Shown here in pieces: positions 62,988 to 64,000 of a stretch of 64,000 bases of DNA. Source of the stretch: Aldehydirespirator sp965205155 (GTDB lineage Bacteria > Actinomycetota > Acidimicrobiia > Acidimicrobiales > Aldehydirespiratoraceae); assembly GCA_965205155.1 (NCBI GenBank), contig OZ242033.1, forward strand, positions 930,001 through 994,000. Reading direction: 5' to 3'. Within the stretch, counting starts at the first letter, position 1. The number at the start of each line of letters is the position of its first letter. Under the pieces are notes generated by a model. The model was given only the letters and a program-made list of their open reading frames with translations. It searched no databases and was not told the origin of the DNA. The position numbers were made by a program, and so were the translations under genes.

Positions 62988-63000
62988 GAGGCCGAGCGGG
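62987..63000 (+). repeat. Half copy of the dispersed repeat (block 1 only)
   Basis: AGAGGCCGAGCGGG begins on the last base of the Rieske stop codon, as in copy 5. Block 2 is absent. The sequence then runs into the end of the EamA gene. Confidence 0.6.
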
Positions 63001-63005
63001 TCGCA

Positions 63006-63902
63006 TCACCCGGCGCCGTGGTAGGTGATCAATCCGGCCCCTGCGACCACGAGGGTTGCCCCGAAGATCACGTGGGGCCTGACCGTCTCGAGTGTCCGGT
63101 TGAACAGCATGGTCAGCAGGATGATGAAGACCACCTGAGTCTGGATCAGCAGGACCACCACGGAGACATCACCCTCCCCGATGGCGAGGAAGTGCATGAC
63201 CTGGGCCCCGCTCCCGATGATCGCCGCCACCCCATACCATCCGACGGCCTGCCTCGACAGCGACTTCACCGATCGCCGGAATCGGGGCTCGGCGACCAGC
63301 GCGCCCATGACCGCCAGCGACGTGATGTAGGCAATGAGGTTGCCGAGCAACGGGAAGGGGGCCCGGTCCAGGGCCGACTTGATGAAGATGGGAGCCAGCC
63401 CCCAACTGGCTGCCGCGCCCAGCGCGAGCAGGATGCCGCGCGAGGTCTGGGATCGTGGCTCGGGGTCGAGTGGGCTCCTGGCTTCGCCACGAGCCAGAAC
63501 GATCGGGCCCGAGATCACCAGGAAGCCTCCGACGGCCACAAGAAGGCCGATCCGCTCGTTGAGGATCGACGCTGCCAGCACCAGCGAGAACAGCGGGTAG
63601 GTCCCGACCAGGACACCCGTCCGCGAGCTGCCGATCAGGCTGATGGCGGTGTAGAAGAGCGCGCCGCCGATCACGAACTCGCCCAGCGCGGCCAGCGCGA
63701 ACAGGCCTGCCGCCGATCCGATCTCGGCGTAGTGGCGATACTCGCCGGCCGCCATGACGATGATGGCGATCACCGGGAGGCTCGTCATGGCCGAGACGAG
63801 CAGGCCCGCCAGGGGAGGGCCATGAGCGGTGGCCCGGCGCAGGGCGATGGCGTTCAGCGCGAAGAGAATGGCGGCCGAGAGGGCGAATGCAACAGCCAGC
63901 AT
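63006..63902 (-). CDS. EamA/DMT-family transporter
   Basis: A 298-residue protein with ten membrane segments in two EamA repeats. Markers are the GALFYTAISLIGSSRTGVLVG region and, in the second half, WGLAPIFIKSALDRAPF. Such proteins export amino acids or metabolites. It ends convergent with the Rieske gene. The last 98 bases of the window, upstream of it, hold no complete gene; a GTG at about 63978 could start one on the plus strand that runs out of the window. Confidence 0.9.
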   Translation of the reverse strand: MLAVAFALSAAILFALNAIALRRATAHGPPLAGLLVSAMTSLPVIAIIVMAAGEYRHYAEIGSAAGLFALAALGEFVIGGALFYTAISLIGSSRTGVLVGTYPLFSLVLAASILNERIGLLVAVGGFLVISGPIVLARGEARSPLDPEPRSQTSRGILLALGAAASWGLAPIFIKSALDRAPFPLLGNLIAYITSLAVMGALVAEPRFRRSVKSLSRQAVGWYGVAAIIGSGAQVMHFLAIGEGDVSVVVLLIQTQVVFIILLTMLFNRTLETVRPHVIFGATLVVAGAGLITYHGAG

Positions 63903-64000
63903 CGAGACCGAACGAGCGTTATCGCTTCCAGGGCACGGAACGACGATGGTACGCTCGCGATTCGACGGTATGCCAAGGTGACTGAGAGCGGCGGCCCATT

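Overview
The window is a GC-rich, densely coded chromosomal segment with many GTG and occasional TTG starts, overlapping stop/start codons and short operons. The gene mix fits a high-GC actinobacterium, perhaps of the Acidimicrobiia: a DUF222/13E12 HNH protein, split acyl-CoA carboxylase parts with a free biotin carrier, thiolase plus DUF35, P450, LLM-class oxidoreductase and lipoproteins with an AACGDD lipobox. This placement is an inference from gene content only.

Layout. 1-3043: the edge of a PIN toxin/antitoxin operon, a 13E12-type HNH protein and a nitrilase-family amidohydrolase. 3091-8976: a 5.9-kb putative genomic island flanked by a perfect 41-bp direct repeat. The right copy is the 3' part of an intact tRNA-Ala(TGC) gene and the left copy is an orphan tRNA 3' half. 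The island carries a PLD-type nuclease, two translationally coupled DNA methyltransferases and a 30-bp tandem repeat, which looks like a restriction-modification or defence module. No integrase is visible. 9053-24769: acyl-CoA metabolism (MaoC hydratases, two paralogous enoyl-CoA hydratases, carboxyltransferase, biotin carrier, thiolase plus DUF35, SDR, ADP-forming CoA ligase, an ELFV-dehydrogenase homologue) around a PotABCD-like ABC transporter. 24795-27610: P450 and sulfatase. 27636-38000: housekeeping genes (RF3, cyclopropane synthase, polyprenyl synthase, xseB, xseA, ABC exporter) and a fused pncB-pncA gene. 38140-62987: a catabolic region with five Rieske oxygenase genes plus one paralogue lacking the Rieske domain, two SnoaL-like proteins, amidohydrolases, RidA, an amidinotransferase-fold enzyme, an AMP-ligase, SDR, MFS and two NitT/TauT-type ABC systems. 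63006-63902: an EamA exporter.

Functional reading: the ABC systems probably import small organic, possibly nitrogenous or aromatic, compounds. Rieske oxygenases, LLM oxidoreductase and hydrolases would open them, and the CoA-ligase, hydratase and thiolase genes would feed the products to central metabolism. Substrates cannot be read from sequence.

Most unusual observations: (1) the tRNA-Ala island with PLD nuclease and two methylases; (2) adjacent oxygenase genes, one with the Rieske segment deleted and one with a displaced Rieske histidine; (3) a dispersed two-block repeat (six full copies and one half copy) that supplies C-terminal tails to XseA and an ABC exporter; (4) three unrelated solute-binding lipoproteins that all carry a long Ala/Glu-rich stalk after the lipobox; (5) the pncB-pncA fusion; (6) repeated 30-36 bp in-frame minisatellites, mostly at protein N-termini.
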